In this document: in pieces, positions 44,325 through 54,931 of the stretch
Numbering within the stretch: position 1 is the first letter of the stretch
Layout: each line of letters opens with the position of its first letter
Origin: JAJCYK01 sp965224285
GTDB taxonomy: Bacteria > Bacteroidota > Bacteroidia > Cytophagales > Cyclobacteriaceae
NCBI GenBank assembly: GCA_965224285.1
Contig: OZ245043.1
Location: 1,488,001 to 1,552,000 of the forward strand
Direction of reading: 5' to 3'
DNA length: 64,000 nt
The notes under the pieces: model-generated
Databases searched by the model: none
What the model was told of the DNA's origin: nothing
The model's input: only the letters and a program-made list of their open reading frames with translations
Program-made: the position numbers and the translations under genes

Positions 44325-45083
44325 TTACTCACATATTATCTGATCCTGATATCGGACGTTAACCCGCTCATAGGAATTCCATCCCTTCTGCGGTAATATT
44401 TTCTTATAAAAGAGATCCAAGCGGCGAAATTTATCCTCTATATTCCGTAAATCTCCAAATTCTATTTGCTGTTTGCCCACTTGAGGAAACATGGTGACCT
44501 GTCCAACTGAAGTGATTTCCAATTGGGCGATTTGGGCTCTCCAAAATTCATGATGCTGGATATATTCCAATAAATTTAAGAAGTTCACCATGTCTTCCGG
44601 GGCCACAGATCCCTCAACGAGTTTATCCGTGAAAGCTCCCGAGATCAAAGGTACTCGTGCCGCATAACGGTCTGATAAGGGAAGGATCTCACCGTCAAGC
44701 GTAATGTAAGCACCCGGATCCTTCGCTCTCAACAATCGAGCTGCTGGATTACTTTGTACCACTTCTGCGATCAGCGTGCCCTTCAGATCCTCATACACCT
44801 GTGCTCCGGAAATATATTGATGCGCTTTCAGGCGTAGTTCCATATCATTCAGGGCCTTTTTGGTCACTTGCTGTCCTATTATTGGCTGTGGAGTGGGAGC
44901 AATCAGGGAGACCACCTCCGCTTCGGTGATAAAGAAATTGCCATTTTGATTCAGAATACGCACTTCCACTCGGTCACTGGTCCTTAGTTGGTGCTTCTTT
45001 TCGACAAAGCCTATGGCAGACAATACCAGAATGAACGCCAGTCCCCACCGGGCAAATATGGTTATGGTTTTATTTATTTTCAT
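44325..45083 (-). CDS. ftsQ: Cell division protein FtsQ
   Basis: A 252-residue bitopic protein. One membrane helix near the N-terminus (about residues 8-25) is followed by a POTRA-like region (about 38-100, with VEVRILNQNG) and an FtsQ beta domain. It organises FtsL and other divisome partners in the periplasm. It overlaps the end of murC by 14 bases. Sequence conservation is weak, as is normal, so the call leans partly on its place between murC and ftsA. Confidence 0.9.
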   Translation of the reverse strand: MKINKTITIFARWGLAFILVLSAIGFVEKKHQLRTSDRVEVRILNQNGNFFITEAEVVSLIAPTPQPIIGQQVTKKALNDMELRLKAHQYISGAQVYEDLKGTLIAEVVQSNPAARLLRAKDPGAYITLDGEILPLSDRYAARVPLISGAFTDKLVEGSVAPEDMVNFLNLLEYIQHHEFWRAQIAQLEITSVGQVTMFPQVGKQQIEFGDLRNIEDKFRRLDLFYKKILPQKGWNSYERVNVRYQDQIICE

Positions 45084-46473
45084 GGTACTTGTTTAGCATA
45101 GTTTGTTTAATAGGTTCTACCATTTTGTCAATATCTCCTGCCCCTATGGTTACCACTACCTCAAGTTCCATATCCTCTAAAGCCTGGCAGACATTTTCTT
45201 CATTCACCAACTCGTAAGGCACAGTCAATTCCTTGGCAATAATGTTAGAAGTGATCCCTGGGATTGGTTTCTCGCGGGCAGGATAAATATCCATTAGCAG
45301 CACCTTATCGGCCATATCCAGGCTACTGGCAAATTCTATGGCAAAGTCCTTGGTGCGACTGAATAGGTGCGGCTGAAAAACGGCGGTAATGGCCTGTTGG
45401 GGAAATAACTTCCTTACTGAATATAGCAAAGCTTTTATTTCTACAGGGTGGTGAGCATAGTCATCAATTAGCACTAGGTCTGGCTGGTTAATGATGAATT
45501 CAAATCGCCGCTTCACCCCGGTGTACGAGGCCAGCGCTTGACGAATTTCCTTCTCGTCCAAACCCAGTGACCAGGCCACAGCAATGGCGGACATGGCATT
45601 TTCCACATTGTGGAATCCTGGCAAGTTTAAGTTAAGTCGATCCATGTTAATCTCCGGTGAATAAAAATCAAAAATGAAGGTGCTATCTACGATCTGTATG
45701 TTGATAGCTTTAAAAATACCCGAGTCAATTCCGTAGCGGTAAACTGATAACCTGTCCGGAATATAAGTTTGCAGCTTATGAAAAACCGATTCCTGAATAA
45801 ACAGCTTTCCATTCTGCTTTATATTTTGAAGAAACTGCCCAAAACTTTCTTGCAATGCAGAAGTATCTCCGTATACGTCGAGATGATCAGCGTCCATAGC
45901 GGTGACTACCGCAATATCAGGGTGGAGCGTTAGAAAAGAACGATCAAACTCATCGGCTTCCACCACCATTATTTGATCCTTTGCAAGTTCGGTGTCGAGT
46001 AATAGGTTACTGTGGTAGTTTTGGGTAATCCCGCCCACAAATGCCGTACACGGTCTCCCCGCAGATTTCAATATGTGGCCTATCATGGAGCTGGTAGTAG
46101 TCTTTCCGTGAGTGCCTGCTACCGCAATAGTGTAATAAGGTTTAGTAATGATCCCCAGCACTTGGGATCGTTTTTTGAATTCCAGCCCTTTGGATAGTAG
46201 AAACTGCCGGATGTGGTTATCCTCCGGTATGGCAGGAGTGTAAACTACTAGCCGATCCGGAGCGGATACCCTAAATTCATCAGGGATGGTATCTTCCGAA
46301 TCCCGATAGCTTATCGGGATACCTTGAGACTCCAGCTGATGGGTAATATCACTGGGATAACGGTCATATCCGGCAATGGCTTTCCCCTGCTGATGACACC
46401 ACTGTGCCAATGCGCTCATCCCAATTCCTCCAATGCCTAAAAAATAGACCATATTTATACTTGATAAATTCAA
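45070..46473 (-). CDS. murC: UDP-N-acetylmuramate--L-alanine ligase
   Basis: A 467-residue Mur ligase adding the first amino acid of the peptidoglycan stem. It has the N-terminal UDP-binding GIGGIGMS loop (residues 13-20), the ATP loop GTHGKTT (120-126), EADEFD, and the C-terminal DDYAHHP. It overlaps murG by 4 bases (ATGA) and ftsQ by 14 bases. Confidence 0.97.
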   Translation of the reverse strand: MNLSSINMVYFLGIGGIGMSALAQWCHQQGKAIAGYDRYPSDITHQLESQGIPISYRDSEDTIPDEFRVSAPDRLVVYTPAIPEDNHIRQFLLSKGLEFKKRSQVLGIITKPYYTIAVAGTHGKTTTSSMIGHILKSAGRPCTAFVGGITQNYHSNLLLDTELAKDQIMVVEADEFDRSFLTLHPDIAVVTAMDADHLDVYGDTSALQESFGQFLQNIKQNGKLFIQESVFHKLQTYIPDRLSVYRYGIDSGIFKAINIQIVDSTFIFDFYSPEINMDRLNLNLPGFHNVENAMSAIAVAWSLGLDEKEIRQALASYTGVKRRFEFIINQPDLVLIDDYAHHPVEIKALLYSVRKLFPQQAITAVFQPHLFSRTKDFAIEFASSLDMADKVLLMDIYPAREKPIPGITSNIIAKELTVPYELVNEENVCQALEDMELEVVVTIGAGDIDKMVEPIKQTMLNKYHENK

Positions 46474-47576
46474 CTTGCCAATTTGAAAACTTCCTCGGCA
46501 ATGTGCCGTGCCGCCTGCGGCCTGGCTAACTTGCCAATATTCTTACTCAGGGTTTTTTGTTTTTCCCGATCCTTAATTAGAGCGATCACCCGATCCACTA
46601 AAAGTTCCATTGCCTGGTCATCAGGTACCAGTATTGCAGCATCAGCCTCTACCAAGGCGCGAGCGTTTTTAGTTTGATGATCTTCAGCCACGTTCGGAGA
46701 TGGCACTAAGATCACTGGTTTCTCTGTCAGGCAAAGCTCGGCGATGGATAAAGCGCCTGCCCTGGAAACCACTACCGTAGCTGCGGCATAGGCCATGTCC
46801 ATTTCCTTTATGAACTCATAGATCTTGCAATTATCAACTGGAACCATGGAATCCCTGAGCTGCTGGTAATACAAACTTCCCGTTTGCCAGATCAATTGTA
46901 CTCTCGCTGCTGTCAACTTAGCCAGGTGTCTCTTAATACTCTGATTGATGGTCCGAGCACCTAAGCTACCTCCGATAATCAATAGCGTAGGTTTTTGTGG
47001 ATCCAATTGAAAGAACTCAAAAGCTTGCTCCCGCAGCACCGCTACCTGTTTCAGTTCCTCCCGAACGGGGTTGCCGGTAAATACTATTTTATCCCGGGGA
47101 AAATACTTTTCCATATTGGCATAGGCCACACAAATAGTTTGTACTTTATTGGCCAGCCATTTATTTGCCAGCCCTGCATAGCCGTTTTGTTCTTGAATCA
47201 GGGTTGGGATTTTACGCCTGGTAGCGGCATACAGTATAGGACCGCTGACATATCCACCAAACCCCACTACCACGTGAGGACGGAACTCGCGCAATATGGA
47301 AAGGGATTTCCTGATACTCGCCAGCAACCTTATAGGAAACCATAAGTTTGACCAGGTCAATCTACGTTGAATGCCACTTACCTTTAACCCCGTTATCCGG
47401 TAGCCTGCTTCAGGCACTTTCTTCATCTCCATCCTGCCGGAGGCGCCTACAAACAAAATATCTATGTCACTTTCCATTGATCTCAAGGTATTAGCCACCG
47501 CGATTGCCGGATAAATGTGTCCACCGGTACCCCCTCCCGAAATAATGACCCGATATGTCGCTTCCTTTTTTTCCAC
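46470..47576 (-). CDS. murG: UDP-GlcNAc transferase MurG
   Basis: A 368-residue GT-B enzyme of the inner membrane that converts lipid I to lipid II. The N-terminal GGGTGGHIYPA loop (about residues 14-24), the second glycine loop GGSLGA near 203, and the C-terminal nucleotide-sugar site with SRAGALSIAEL are all present. It starts 2 bases behind ftsW and overlaps murC by 4 bases. Confidence 0.97.
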   Translation of the reverse strand: MEKKEATYRVIISGGGTGGHIYPAIAVANTLRSMESDIDILFVGASGRMEMKKVPEAGYRITGLKVSGIQRRLTWSNLWFPIRLLASIRKSLSILREFRPHVVVGFGGYVSGPILYAATRRKIPTLIQEQNGYAGLANKWLANKVQTICVAYANMEKYFPRDKIVFTGNPVREELKQVAVLREQAFEFFQLDPQKPTLLIIGGSLGARTINQSIKRHLAKLTAARVQLIWQTGSLYYQQLRDSMVPVDNCKIYEFIKEMDMAYAAATVVVSRAGALSIAELCLTEKPVILVPSPNVAEDHQTKNARALVEADAAILVPDDQAMELLVDRVIALIKDREKQKTLSKNIGKLARPQAARHIAEEVFKLAS

Positions 47577-47578
47577 GT

Positions 47579-48739
47579 TTACGCTACGGTAGATAGATTA
47601 CCAGACAATTTTAACTTTCTGTCCATTTGTTGATTTTGTTCCTCTTTACTTACACTGAGAATGATACCTAAGGCAATTCCGTTAAACAGTAAGGAGGTGC
47701 CGCCCATACTAACCAATGGCAACGGTAAACCGGTGATCGGTCCCAGCCCTACTGCCACACCCATATTAACCAGGGCCTGTAATACCAGGGCAAAGGCTAG
47801 TCCCGCTGAGAGCAATCCGCCAAAAGCCCTGTCACTTTTGGCTACCGTACGCATTCCCCGGTATAACAGGGTAAGGTATAACAGAACCACAGTGACTCCC
47901 CCCGCGAATCCATACTCTTCAATAATTATGGCGTAGATAAAATCAGAATAGGGATGTGGCAGGAAGTTTCGCCGAACACTTTTGCCTGGTCCTTTACCAG
48001 TAATACCACCCGTCGCGATGGCTATGTAGGATTGTTTGGCTTGGAATGGTATTTCCTCGTCACTGAAAAAACGGTCCACTCTAGAGACTACGGTTTCTCC
48101 GCGCTGGCCAAATTGAACAGCTAAGCTTCCCGCCAGTACACCCACTATTGTTAACATCAGTAAATATTTTAAGGGTACCCTACCAATGAACATGATCAAC
48201 ATGCAGGTAAGGAATAACAGCAACCCCGAGGAGAAATCTGTCAGGGCAATTAAGCCGCAGATCACTCCGCACCACAACAGCATGGGAATGAACGACTCTT
48301 TAAAGTCACTTATGTTTTGCTGCCGCTTGGATAACATACTGGCTAGGTTAGCTATTAGCGCCAGCTTCGCCAGATCCGAAGGCTGAAAGGGTTGATTGAT
48401 CAGGGGAATGGTGATCCACCTGGATGCTTCGTTTATATTGACCCCATATTTCCAGGTTATCAGCAACAAGGGAACTGATATCCATAATGCCAGCCTGGAT
48501 ATTCTGGAATAATAACGGAAGTCCACCTTATGGGCGATCCACATGGCAGCGAGGCTCATTATTACCAGACCTGAATGCTTGAACAGGTAATGTTCGGTGT
48601 TGCCATCCATCATTTTATAGGCCAAGGTTCCGGTGGCGCTATAAACTACCAGAATGCTCAAAAAAGACAGTATGAGCACCACCGTCCAAATGACGGGATC
48701 TCCGGTTAAGTGCTTCTGGCTCCAGGTTTTGACTGTCAC
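47579..48739 (-). CDS. ftsW: Septal peptidoglycan polymerase FtsW
   Basis: A 386-residue SEDS-family protein with about ten membrane helices. It polymerises lipid II together with the class B penicillin-binding protein. The conserved SEDS segments are seen, including PSDLAKLALI near residue 125 and the C-terminal GPITGLPLPLVSMGGTS. It overlaps murD by 4 bases. FtsW rather than RodA is indicated by its place in the cluster. Confidence 0.95.
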   Translation of the reverse strand: MTVKTWSQKHLTGDPVIWTVVLILSFLSILVVYSATGTLAYKMMDGNTEHYLFKHSGLVIMSLAAMWIAHKVDFRYYSRISRLALWISVPLLLITWKYGVNINEASRWITIPLINQPFQPSDLAKLALIANLASMLSKRQQNISDFKESFIPMLLWCGVICGLIALTDFSSGLLLFLTCMLIMFIGRVPLKYLLMLTIVGVLAGSLAVQFGQRGETVVSRVDRFFSDEEIPFQAKQSYIAIATGGITGKGPGKSVRRNFLPHPYSDFIYAIIIEEYGFAGGVTVVLLYLTLLYRGMRTVAKSDRAFGGLLSAGLAFALVLQALVNMGVAVGLGPITGLPLPLVSMGGTSLLFNGIALGIILSVSKEEQNQQMDRKLKLSGNLSTVA

Positions 48740-50112
48740 GCTAGTTCTTTTAATACCCTATCTTTTTTTTTAAGCTCCACCAACTGTTTAAATTGATTGC
48801 CCCTATCCTGATAATTCTTAAAAAGATCAAAACTGGCACAGGCCGGTGAAAGCAATACAATGTCCCCATAAGTTGCTGATTCCTGCGCCGCCTCCATGGC
48901 TGCCTCCATTGACTCTACCTCAATAATTTCTCTGACAAGAGCACCAAATGCCTGTTTCAGGGAGGTATTATCCTTACCCAGGCATATCAGGGTTTTTACT
49001 TTGGAGGCTACCAGATCTTCAATTAGCTGATAGTTGTTGCCCTTATCAATACCACCGGCAATCCAAATCAATGGTTTATCAAAACTTTTCAGCGCATAAA
49101 AAGTGGCATCCACATTGGTTGCTTTAGAATCATTGATGTAAGTAGCCCCTTGTATCTCCCCCAGATATTCCATCCTGTGAGCTACATTTTTGAAGCTGTT
49201 GAGGGCTTGCACCAATTGGTCGAGAGGTACTCCTGATAACAGTGCCGCCAAAGATGCTGCCATAGCATTTACCATGTTATGAGGACCTTCCAGGGGGATT
49301 TCGCTGAATGCTATCTCAAAAGGACCTCCCGCAGGAAGGCTTATATTGAAATGAATATGATCATCCAAGGCATAAGCGCCAGGGTTTTGATGGGTTGCCA
49401 GGGAAACAGCAAATTTCGCTGCTTCTAATTGTTGCCTGCCCAGTTCGGTGGAAATAACCTGATCATCCGCAAAGTATATAAAGCTGTCATCACCGGTCAT
49501 ATTCTGGGTTATCCTGAATTTGGAGGCAGTGTAATGTTCAAAATCCCGATATCGATCCAAATGATCCGCGGTAATGTTCAGCAGTACCGCGATATCGGAT
49601 CTGAATTTAAACATGCCGTCCAATTGAAAACTGCTTACCTCCAACACATAGTGGTCAAAGTCGTCATCTATAACTAGTTGAGCCAAGCTCTTGCCAATAT
49701 TCCCTGCCAGTCCGGCCTTGATACCAGCGGTTTTCAGGATATGATGAGTAAGTAAGGTGGTGGTAGTTTTGCCATTGGTACCGGTAATGGCAATAATCTT
49801 GGCTTTGGTGTATCGATGAGCGAATTCCAGCTCTGAGATCACTGGAATGCCTTTATCCTTAAGGGTTAGGATTACCGGTGTCTTTTCGGGAATGCCCGGG
49901 CTTTTTATGACTTCAGTAAAGCGGTCTAAATTATCAAGGTTATGACCTTCCTCTTCAAAAGGGATATTCTGGTCAATCAATATTTGACGATAATTCTCTC
50001 CGATAGCACCGTTGTCAGATACAAAGACTGGTATCCCCTTTGCCCGAGCTAATAAAGCAGCTCCGGTACCGCTTTCTCCTGCTCCCAAAACCATTAAGTT
50101 TTCCGCCATCAT
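48736..50112 (-). CDS. murD: UDP-N-acetylmuramoyl-L-alanine--D-glutamate ligase
   Basis: A 458-residue Mur ligase. It has the ATP loop GTNGKTTTTLL near residue 113, YINDSKATN and a C-terminal SPACASFDLFKNYQDRG, typical of MurD. It adds D-Glu to UDP-MurNAc-L-Ala in the cytoplasm. It overlaps mraY by 4 bases and ftsW by 4 bases, so the three are translationally coupled. Confidence 0.97.
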   Translation of the reverse strand: MMAENLMVLGAGESGTGAALLARAKGIPVFVSDNGAIGENYRQILIDQNIPFEEEGHNLDNLDRFTEVIKSPGIPEKTPVILTLKDKGIPVISELEFAHRYTKAKIIAITGTNGKTTTTLLTHHILKTAGIKAGLAGNIGKSLAQLVIDDDFDHYVLEVSSFQLDGMFKFRSDIAVLLNITADHLDRYRDFEHYTASKFRITQNMTGDDSFIYFADDQVISTELGRQQLEAAKFAVSLATHQNPGAYALDDHIHFNISLPAGGPFEIAFSEIPLEGPHNMVNAMAASLAALLSGVPLDQLVQALNSFKNVAHRMEYLGEIQGATYINDSKATNVDATFYALKSFDKPLIWIAGGIDKGNNYQLIEDLVASKVKTLICLGKDNTSLKQAFGALVREIIEVESMEAAMEAAQESATYGDIVLLSPACASFDLFKNYQDRGNQFKQLVELKKKDRVLKELA

Positions 50113-51323
50113 CTTAGTTTTAAAGTAGCTAGTGAAAATACTGCCAGCAGCACCCCAATTAACCAGAAGCGGGTGGCGATTTTAGACTCGTGATAGCCAT
50201 CCTTCTGATAATGGTGGTGCAAAGGCGCCATTCTAAAAATTCTACGTCCTTCGCCGTATTTTTTCCTGGTATACTTGAAATATGAAACCTGGATCATAAC
50301 TGATAAGCTTTCAATGAAAAAGATGCCGCACAGCACCGGAACCAGTAACTCTTTTCTCAAGGCCAATGCCAGCACGGCAATGACCCCGCCCAGGGTAAGG
50401 CTGCCGGTATCTCCCATAAAAACCTGGGCTGGGAAGCTGTTATACCAAAGAAATCCTATGGCTGCCCCCACCAGCGCGGTACAGAATATCACCAGCTCCT
50501 CTGAATCCGGGATGTACATGATGTTGAGGTATTCAGACCATATCACATTACTGGACAAATAGGCGAATATACCCAGTGTAAGTCCCACTATAGCGGAAGT
50601 TCCTGCAGCCAGGCCGTCGATCCCGTCGGTGATGTTGGCGCCGTTCGAAACCCCGATCACCACCAATATTACCACCAATACGTAGATGACCCAGGTGAGG
50701 TCCTTGTCCAACCAGGATACCAGGATCTTATAATCGAATTCATTATTTTTTACAAAAGGAATGGTTGTGGCACTGGATTTCTGATCCTGAAAGCTTTTTG
50801 GCTCTTCACTTATCCCCTGCTCTATGGTAACCGGAGAACTGAGATTTCTGACCACCACTTCAGGATGGAAATAGAGTATACTGCCCACAAATAACCCCAG
50901 GGTTATCTGCCCGGCAATTTTAAACTTGCCTTTAAGGCCTCCTTTGTCTTTCTTAAATACTTTTATATAGTCATCTATAAAGCCTACTAATCCCATCCAA
51001 AGCAGGGCGACCAGCAACAGGATGATATACACGTTATCCAGTTTGGCGAACAGTAGCGTGGAGAAAAATATGGCCGCGATGATCATCAGGCCACCCATGG
51101 TGGGGGTACCCGTTTTTTCCACCTGACCTTTTAATCCCAGGTCCCGCACGGTTTCGCCCACTTGTTTTCGATGCAAAAAATCGATTATCCTTTTACCTAG
51201 AACAATGGTAATGAGAAGGGACATGATAATAGCCATACCGGCCCTAAAACTGATGTATTGAAATACACCAGCACCCATCAAGTCGTACTGCTGATCTAAA
51301 AATTCAAATAAGTAATACAACAT
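50109..51323 (-). CDS. mraY: Phospho-MurNAc-pentapeptide transferase MraY
   Basis: A 404-residue integral membrane enzyme making lipid I. The catalytic region has GFIDDYIKV (Asp pair), NITDGIDGLA and FMGDTGSLTLGG, plus a histidine-rich loop with PLHHHYQKDGYHE near the C-terminus. It is about 40 residues longer than E. coli MraY. The extra length is an extramembrane insertion (about residues 157-208, with EEPKSFQDQKSSATTIPF) between membrane segments, as in other Bacteroidota to my recollection. Confidence 0.96.
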   Translation of the reverse strand: MLYYLFEFLDQQYDLMGAGVFQYISFRAGMAIIMSLLITIVLGKRIIDFLHRKQVGETVRDLGLKGQVEKTGTPTMGGLMIIAAIFFSTLLFAKLDNVYIILLLVALLWMGLVGFIDDYIKVFKKDKGGLKGKFKIAGQITLGLFVGSILYFHPEVVVRNLSSPVTIEQGISEEPKSFQDQKSSATTIPFVKNNEFDYKILVSWLDKDLTWVIYVLVVILVVIGVSNGANITDGIDGLAAGTSAIVGLTLGIFAYLSSNVIWSEYLNIMYIPDSEELVIFCTALVGAAIGFLWYNSFPAQVFMGDTGSLTLGGVIAVLALALRKELLVPVLCGIFFIESLSVMIQVSYFKYTRKKYGEGRRIFRMAPLHHHYQKDGYHESKIATRFWLIGVLLAVFSLATLKLR

Positions 51324-51362
51324 ACCCGTTATACAATTGAAAAAATAGCGTACGAATTATCA

Positions 51363-52832
51363 TCATCCCTTCCCCTTTACCAATTTCAACATCTTTGTTA
51401 ATATCTTCTTATCGTCAAATTCATGACGGACTCCCTGAATTTCCTGATATGTTTCATGACCTTTACCGGCCACTAAAATGATATCTTCTCCGGATCCCAG
51501 GCTGCAGGCCGTTTTGATAGCTTCCTGCCGGTCAACTATGGAAAGTACCTTGCTTTGATGTGCAGGATTGATACCCTGTTGCATATCCTCCAGAATACTT
51601 TCCGGCGCCTCGTTTCGCGGATTATCTGAGGTAAGTATGACCTGATCGCTATACTTACAAGCAATGTTAGCCATCAGTGGTCGTTTTCTGCGGTCACGGT
51701 CCCCTCCACAACCCACTACGGTGATGAGTTTTTCCTTGCCAGAACGGAATCCTCTAATAGCCTGTAACACTTTTTCCAGGGCATCGGGGGTATGTGCGTA
51801 ATCCACAATTGCAGTTATTCCGGTATCGGATGAAACTCTATCGAATCGACCGGGAGCAGGATTGATATCCGACAACTGAGTCAGCACCTCCTCCGGCGGT
51901 TCATCCATCAAGCAAGCTACCGCAAATGCCGCCAGCAGATTGTAAGCGTTAAATGCACCTATCAATTTAAACCAAACCACATGGTTGTCGATTTCCAATT
52001 CCAAGCCTTTTAAACTGTTGCTTAAAATTTTACCTTTAAAATCAGCCATCCGATGCAGGCCATAGGTAACCTTTCTGGCTTGGGTATTTTGCAGCATGAC
52101 ATATCCGTTCTTATCATCGATATTGGCCAGCGCAAACGCATCTTTTCCCAATCCGTCAAACAGGCGTTTTTTGGCCTTTATATAAGCCTCAAAAGTTCCG
52201 TGATAATCCAGATGGTCATGGGTGAGGTTAGTGAATACGGCTCCCCTGATCTGTAATCCGGTAACCCTTTTTTGCTCCATAGCATGGCTACTGGCTTCCA
52301 TGAAGCAGTAGTTGCATCCCTGCTGTACCATTGAGCGCAATAGACGATTGATTTTTATGGCATCCGGTGTAGTGTGAGTAGCTGGCAATTCTTCCAGGTG
52401 TATGCGGTAATTTACCGTTGACAGCAATCCTGTACGGTAACCCAGTGCCTCAAAGAGTTCATAAAGCAACATGGCCGTGGTAGTCTTGCCGTTGGTTCCG
52501 GTTACCGCCACCAGGTTTAATTCCCTGGAAGGGTGTCCATAAAAATTGGCAGCGGCCCACCCCAGAGCCTCCGTGCTATCCTCAACTTCGACGTAGGTAA
52601 TACCATCCTGAAGGGCTTTTGGCAGGTGCTGGCAGATGATACTGGTAGCCCCCTTTTCAATGGCTTGTTCAATGTAATCATGGCCATCTGTCTGGGTTCC
52701 TGACACCGCCACAAACAATCCGCCTGGCACTGTCTTACGGGAATCCATGGCAATATCCTGCACCATGCGACTGGTATCGCCTGAAACTGACTTAAGAGAA
52801 ACCTTATATAATATGTCCTTTAATACTGCCAT
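51363..52832 (-). CDS. murE: UDP-MurNAc-tripeptide synthetase MurE (meso-DAP type)
   Basis: A 489-residue Mur ligase adding the third amino acid of the stem peptide. The ATP loop GTNGKTTT is at residues 112-119, and the substrate-reading motif DNPR is at residues 403-406. DNPR marks enzymes that add meso-diaminopimelate rather than lysine, so the organism should have DAP-type peptidoglycan. Its ATG shares a base with the stop of the penicillin-binding protein gene. A 39-base gap separates it from mraY. Confidence 0.97.
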   Translation of the reverse strand: MAVLKDILYKVSLKSVSGDTSRMVQDIAMDSRKTVPGGLFVAVSGTQTDGHDYIEQAIEKGATSIICQHLPKALQDGITYVEVEDSTEALGWAAANFYGHPSRELNLVAVTGTNGKTTTAMLLYELFEALGYRTGLLSTVNYRIHLEELPATHTTPDAIKINRLLRSMVQQGCNYCFMEASSHAMEQKRVTGLQIRGAVFTNLTHDHLDYHGTFEAYIKAKKRLFDGLGKDAFALANIDDKNGYVMLQNTQARKVTYGLHRMADFKGKILSNSLKGLELEIDNHVVWFKLIGAFNAYNLLAAFAVACLMDEPPEEVLTQLSDINPAPGRFDRVSSDTGITAIVDYAHTPDALEKVLQAIRGFRSGKEKLITVVGCGGDRDRRKRPLMANIACKYSDQVILTSDNPRNEAPESILEDMQQGINPAHQSKVLSIVDRQEAIKTACSLGSGEDIILVAGKGHETYQEIQGVRHEFDDKKILTKMLKLVKGKG

Positions 52833-54931
52833 TATCCCAATTCCAATGAAACCCTGGTTCCGGGAACAATTTTCGCGCCCTGTGGTTTGGATTGTTTGAC
52901 CACCCTGCCATATCCTTGATAGCTGACACTGACCCCGTGATTTTCCAGCAAGGGCAGTGCATCTCTCAAAGTCATCCCAATGACGTTAGGCATTTCATCG
53001 GAGACAATCTCGTTCTCCATCCATTTGACCGAATTGTAATTCCGTTTGGAGATTACCCAATCCGAATTAGTGCCAGAGTGATTGGACACTCCCATTTCAT
53101 TGCAGATCAATTTTAGATCATGGAGATGACCAGATCGTATCACGGGAAAAATACCCACCTCTCTCTGATGATTTTCAGTGAATACCGCATGCATATCTGC
53201 ATCACGGCTGTAAATGTTGTCGGCAATCTCCTTAAATACAGGAGCGGCTACATCGCTTCCGTATTGGCTGTACCCTTTTGGTTTATCGATAACTACGATA
53301 CAACTGTATTTGGGATGATCCGCGGGAAAGTAACCGGCAAAAGAGGTGTAATAGGTTTTTTCATAACCTCCGCCGGCCTTTACTTTTTGAGCGGTCCCGG
53401 TTTTTCCGGCGATCCTGTAATCACTATCCCTGATATTGGAAGCGGTTCCTTGCTGCACTACCTTTTCCAGCATACCTTTGACCTTAACCAAAGTCTCGTC
53501 AGAACACACGGATTCCCGAATTACCTGAGTCTTATATTCCTCTTGTACTACACCGGCTTTAGATATCCTTCTCACGATAAGTGGCCGCACCATTTTACCG
53601 TCATTGGCAATAGCATTGTAAAGGGCTAAGGTATGCAATGGTGTCAGCTTTAATTCGTATCCTATGGACATCCACGGCAAAGTTACTCCACTCCAGGATG
53701 GGTCTTTTGGATCCTTGATATACGGTGAGCCGGTGCCTTTCATTTGGAATCCCAGAGGCTCATTTAGCCCCATGGCATGGAGGTAACCAATAAACTTCTT
53801 CGGTTTAAGGCCAAAATGCTGGGTGATCAGGCGACTTACTCCAATATTGGAAGAATTGTAAAAGGCTTGCTCCGCGGTTATAACCCCGTATCCTCCCCTT
53901 TTATGGTCCCGCATCTTTTTATCGTAAAAATTGAATGAGCCCTTACCTGTATCGATGCTGTCGTTGAGTGATACCTGGGAATCTTCCAACAGGGCAATCA
54001 TGGAAGCTAGCTTGAAAGTACTACCGGGCTCTGTCAAACCCTGTTGGCCTACGGCATAGTTATAAAGTTCCCAATACTGTCCTTGCTTGTTTTTGCTAAG
54101 GTTAGAAATGGCTTTGATATAACCGGTCTCCACCTCCATTACCACTACACAACCATAGTTTGCCTGGTGTTGCTCCAATGCTCTCAATAGAGCGGTTTCA
54201 GCGACATCCTGCAAATTGATATCTATAGTGGTCTCTATATCCATTCCTTCTACCGCTTTCACCTCACTGCCATCATAAAGAGGCTTCCAGCCACCTCCAG
54301 CGATCTTTTGAAAAAGAGCTTTACCATCCTGACCGGCTAGAACATGGTTAAAGCTGTATTCCAAGCCAGCGCCGTTGTTATTTTCATTGACAAACCCAAT
54401 GGTTCTGGTGCCTAGATGGGAGAACGGTTTAAATCGCAAATCAACTTTCTCAAAAATTACCCCCCCTCGCATCCGGCCCTGGCGAAAAACCGGCCAGTGT
54501 TGCATGGTCTTTTTATCCTGGTAGTTGATTCTTTTATTATTGATGATCAGGTACTTGCGGTTTGACTCCTTTGCTTTGAGAATTTTTCGTTTATAATAAT
54601 CACTTGAGCGATCTCCAAAATATGCCGAGAGCAGCAGGGATAGAGAATCCAGCCCTTCCCTGAAAATCTGATCATTAACCACTGTCGGGTCAAAAGCTAC
54701 CCGATAAAATGGCAGGCTGGTAGCCATTAAACTGCCGTTGTCGGAATATATATTCCCCCGGGTGGCTTTTACCTTACGGAACTTTAAATCAACCTGATCA
54801 GCCATGGCTGACCACTTTTCACCTTCTTTTATCTGAATCTGACCGATCCTTACCACAATGGCCAGAGCGAAAAGGGTAGCCAGCAAAAATGCTGCTCTGA
54901 CTCTTAATAATATGGATCGTTTTACGTTCAC
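52832..54931 (-). CDS. ftsI: Septal penicillin-binding protein (FtsI/PBP3) with PASTA domain
   Basis: A 699-residue class B transpeptidase that crosslinks septal peptidoglycan with FtsW. One N-terminal membrane helix (about residues 11-30) is followed by the dimerisation domain. The transpeptidase motifs are STFK (304-307), SSN (360-362) and KTG (510-512). A single PASTA domain forms the C-terminus (about 645-699, starting MPNVIGMTLRDAL). It overlaps the FtsL-like gene by 4 bases. PASTA on FtsI recalls Gram-positive SpoVD-type proteins but is frequent in Bacteroidota. Confidence 0.95.
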   Translation of the reverse strand: MNVKRSILLRVRAAFLLATLFALAIVVRIGQIQIKEGEKWSAMADQVDLKFRKVKATRGNIYSDNGSLMATSLPFYRVAFDPTVVNDQIFREGLDSLSLLLSAYFGDRSSDYYKRKILKAKESNRKYLIINNKRINYQDKKTMQHWPVFRQGRMRGGVIFEKVDLRFKPFSHLGTRTIGFVNENNNGAGLEYSFNHVLAGQDGKALFQKIAGGGWKPLYDGSEVKAVEGMDIETTIDINLQDVAETALLRALEQHQANYGCVVVMEVETGYIKAISNLSKNKQGQYWELYNYAVGQQGLTEPGSTFKLASMIALLEDSQVSLNDSIDTGKGSFNFYDKKMRDHKRGGYGVITAEQAFYNSSNIGVSRLITQHFGLKPKKFIGYLHAMGLNEPLGFQMKGTGSPYIKDPKDPSWSGVTLPWMSIGYELKLTPLHTLALYNAIANDGKMVRPLIVRRISKAGVVQEEYKTQVIRESVCSDETLVKVKGMLEKVVQQGTASNIRDSDYRIAGKTGTAQKVKAGGGYEKTYYTSFAGYFPADHPKYSCIVVIDKPKGYSQYGSDVAAPVFKEIADNIYSRDADMHAVFTENHQREVGIFPVIRSGHLHDLKLICNEMGVSNHSGTNSDWVISKRNYNSVKWMENEIVSDEMPNVIGMTLRDALPLLENHGVSVSYQGYGRVVKQSKPQGAKIVPGTRVSLELG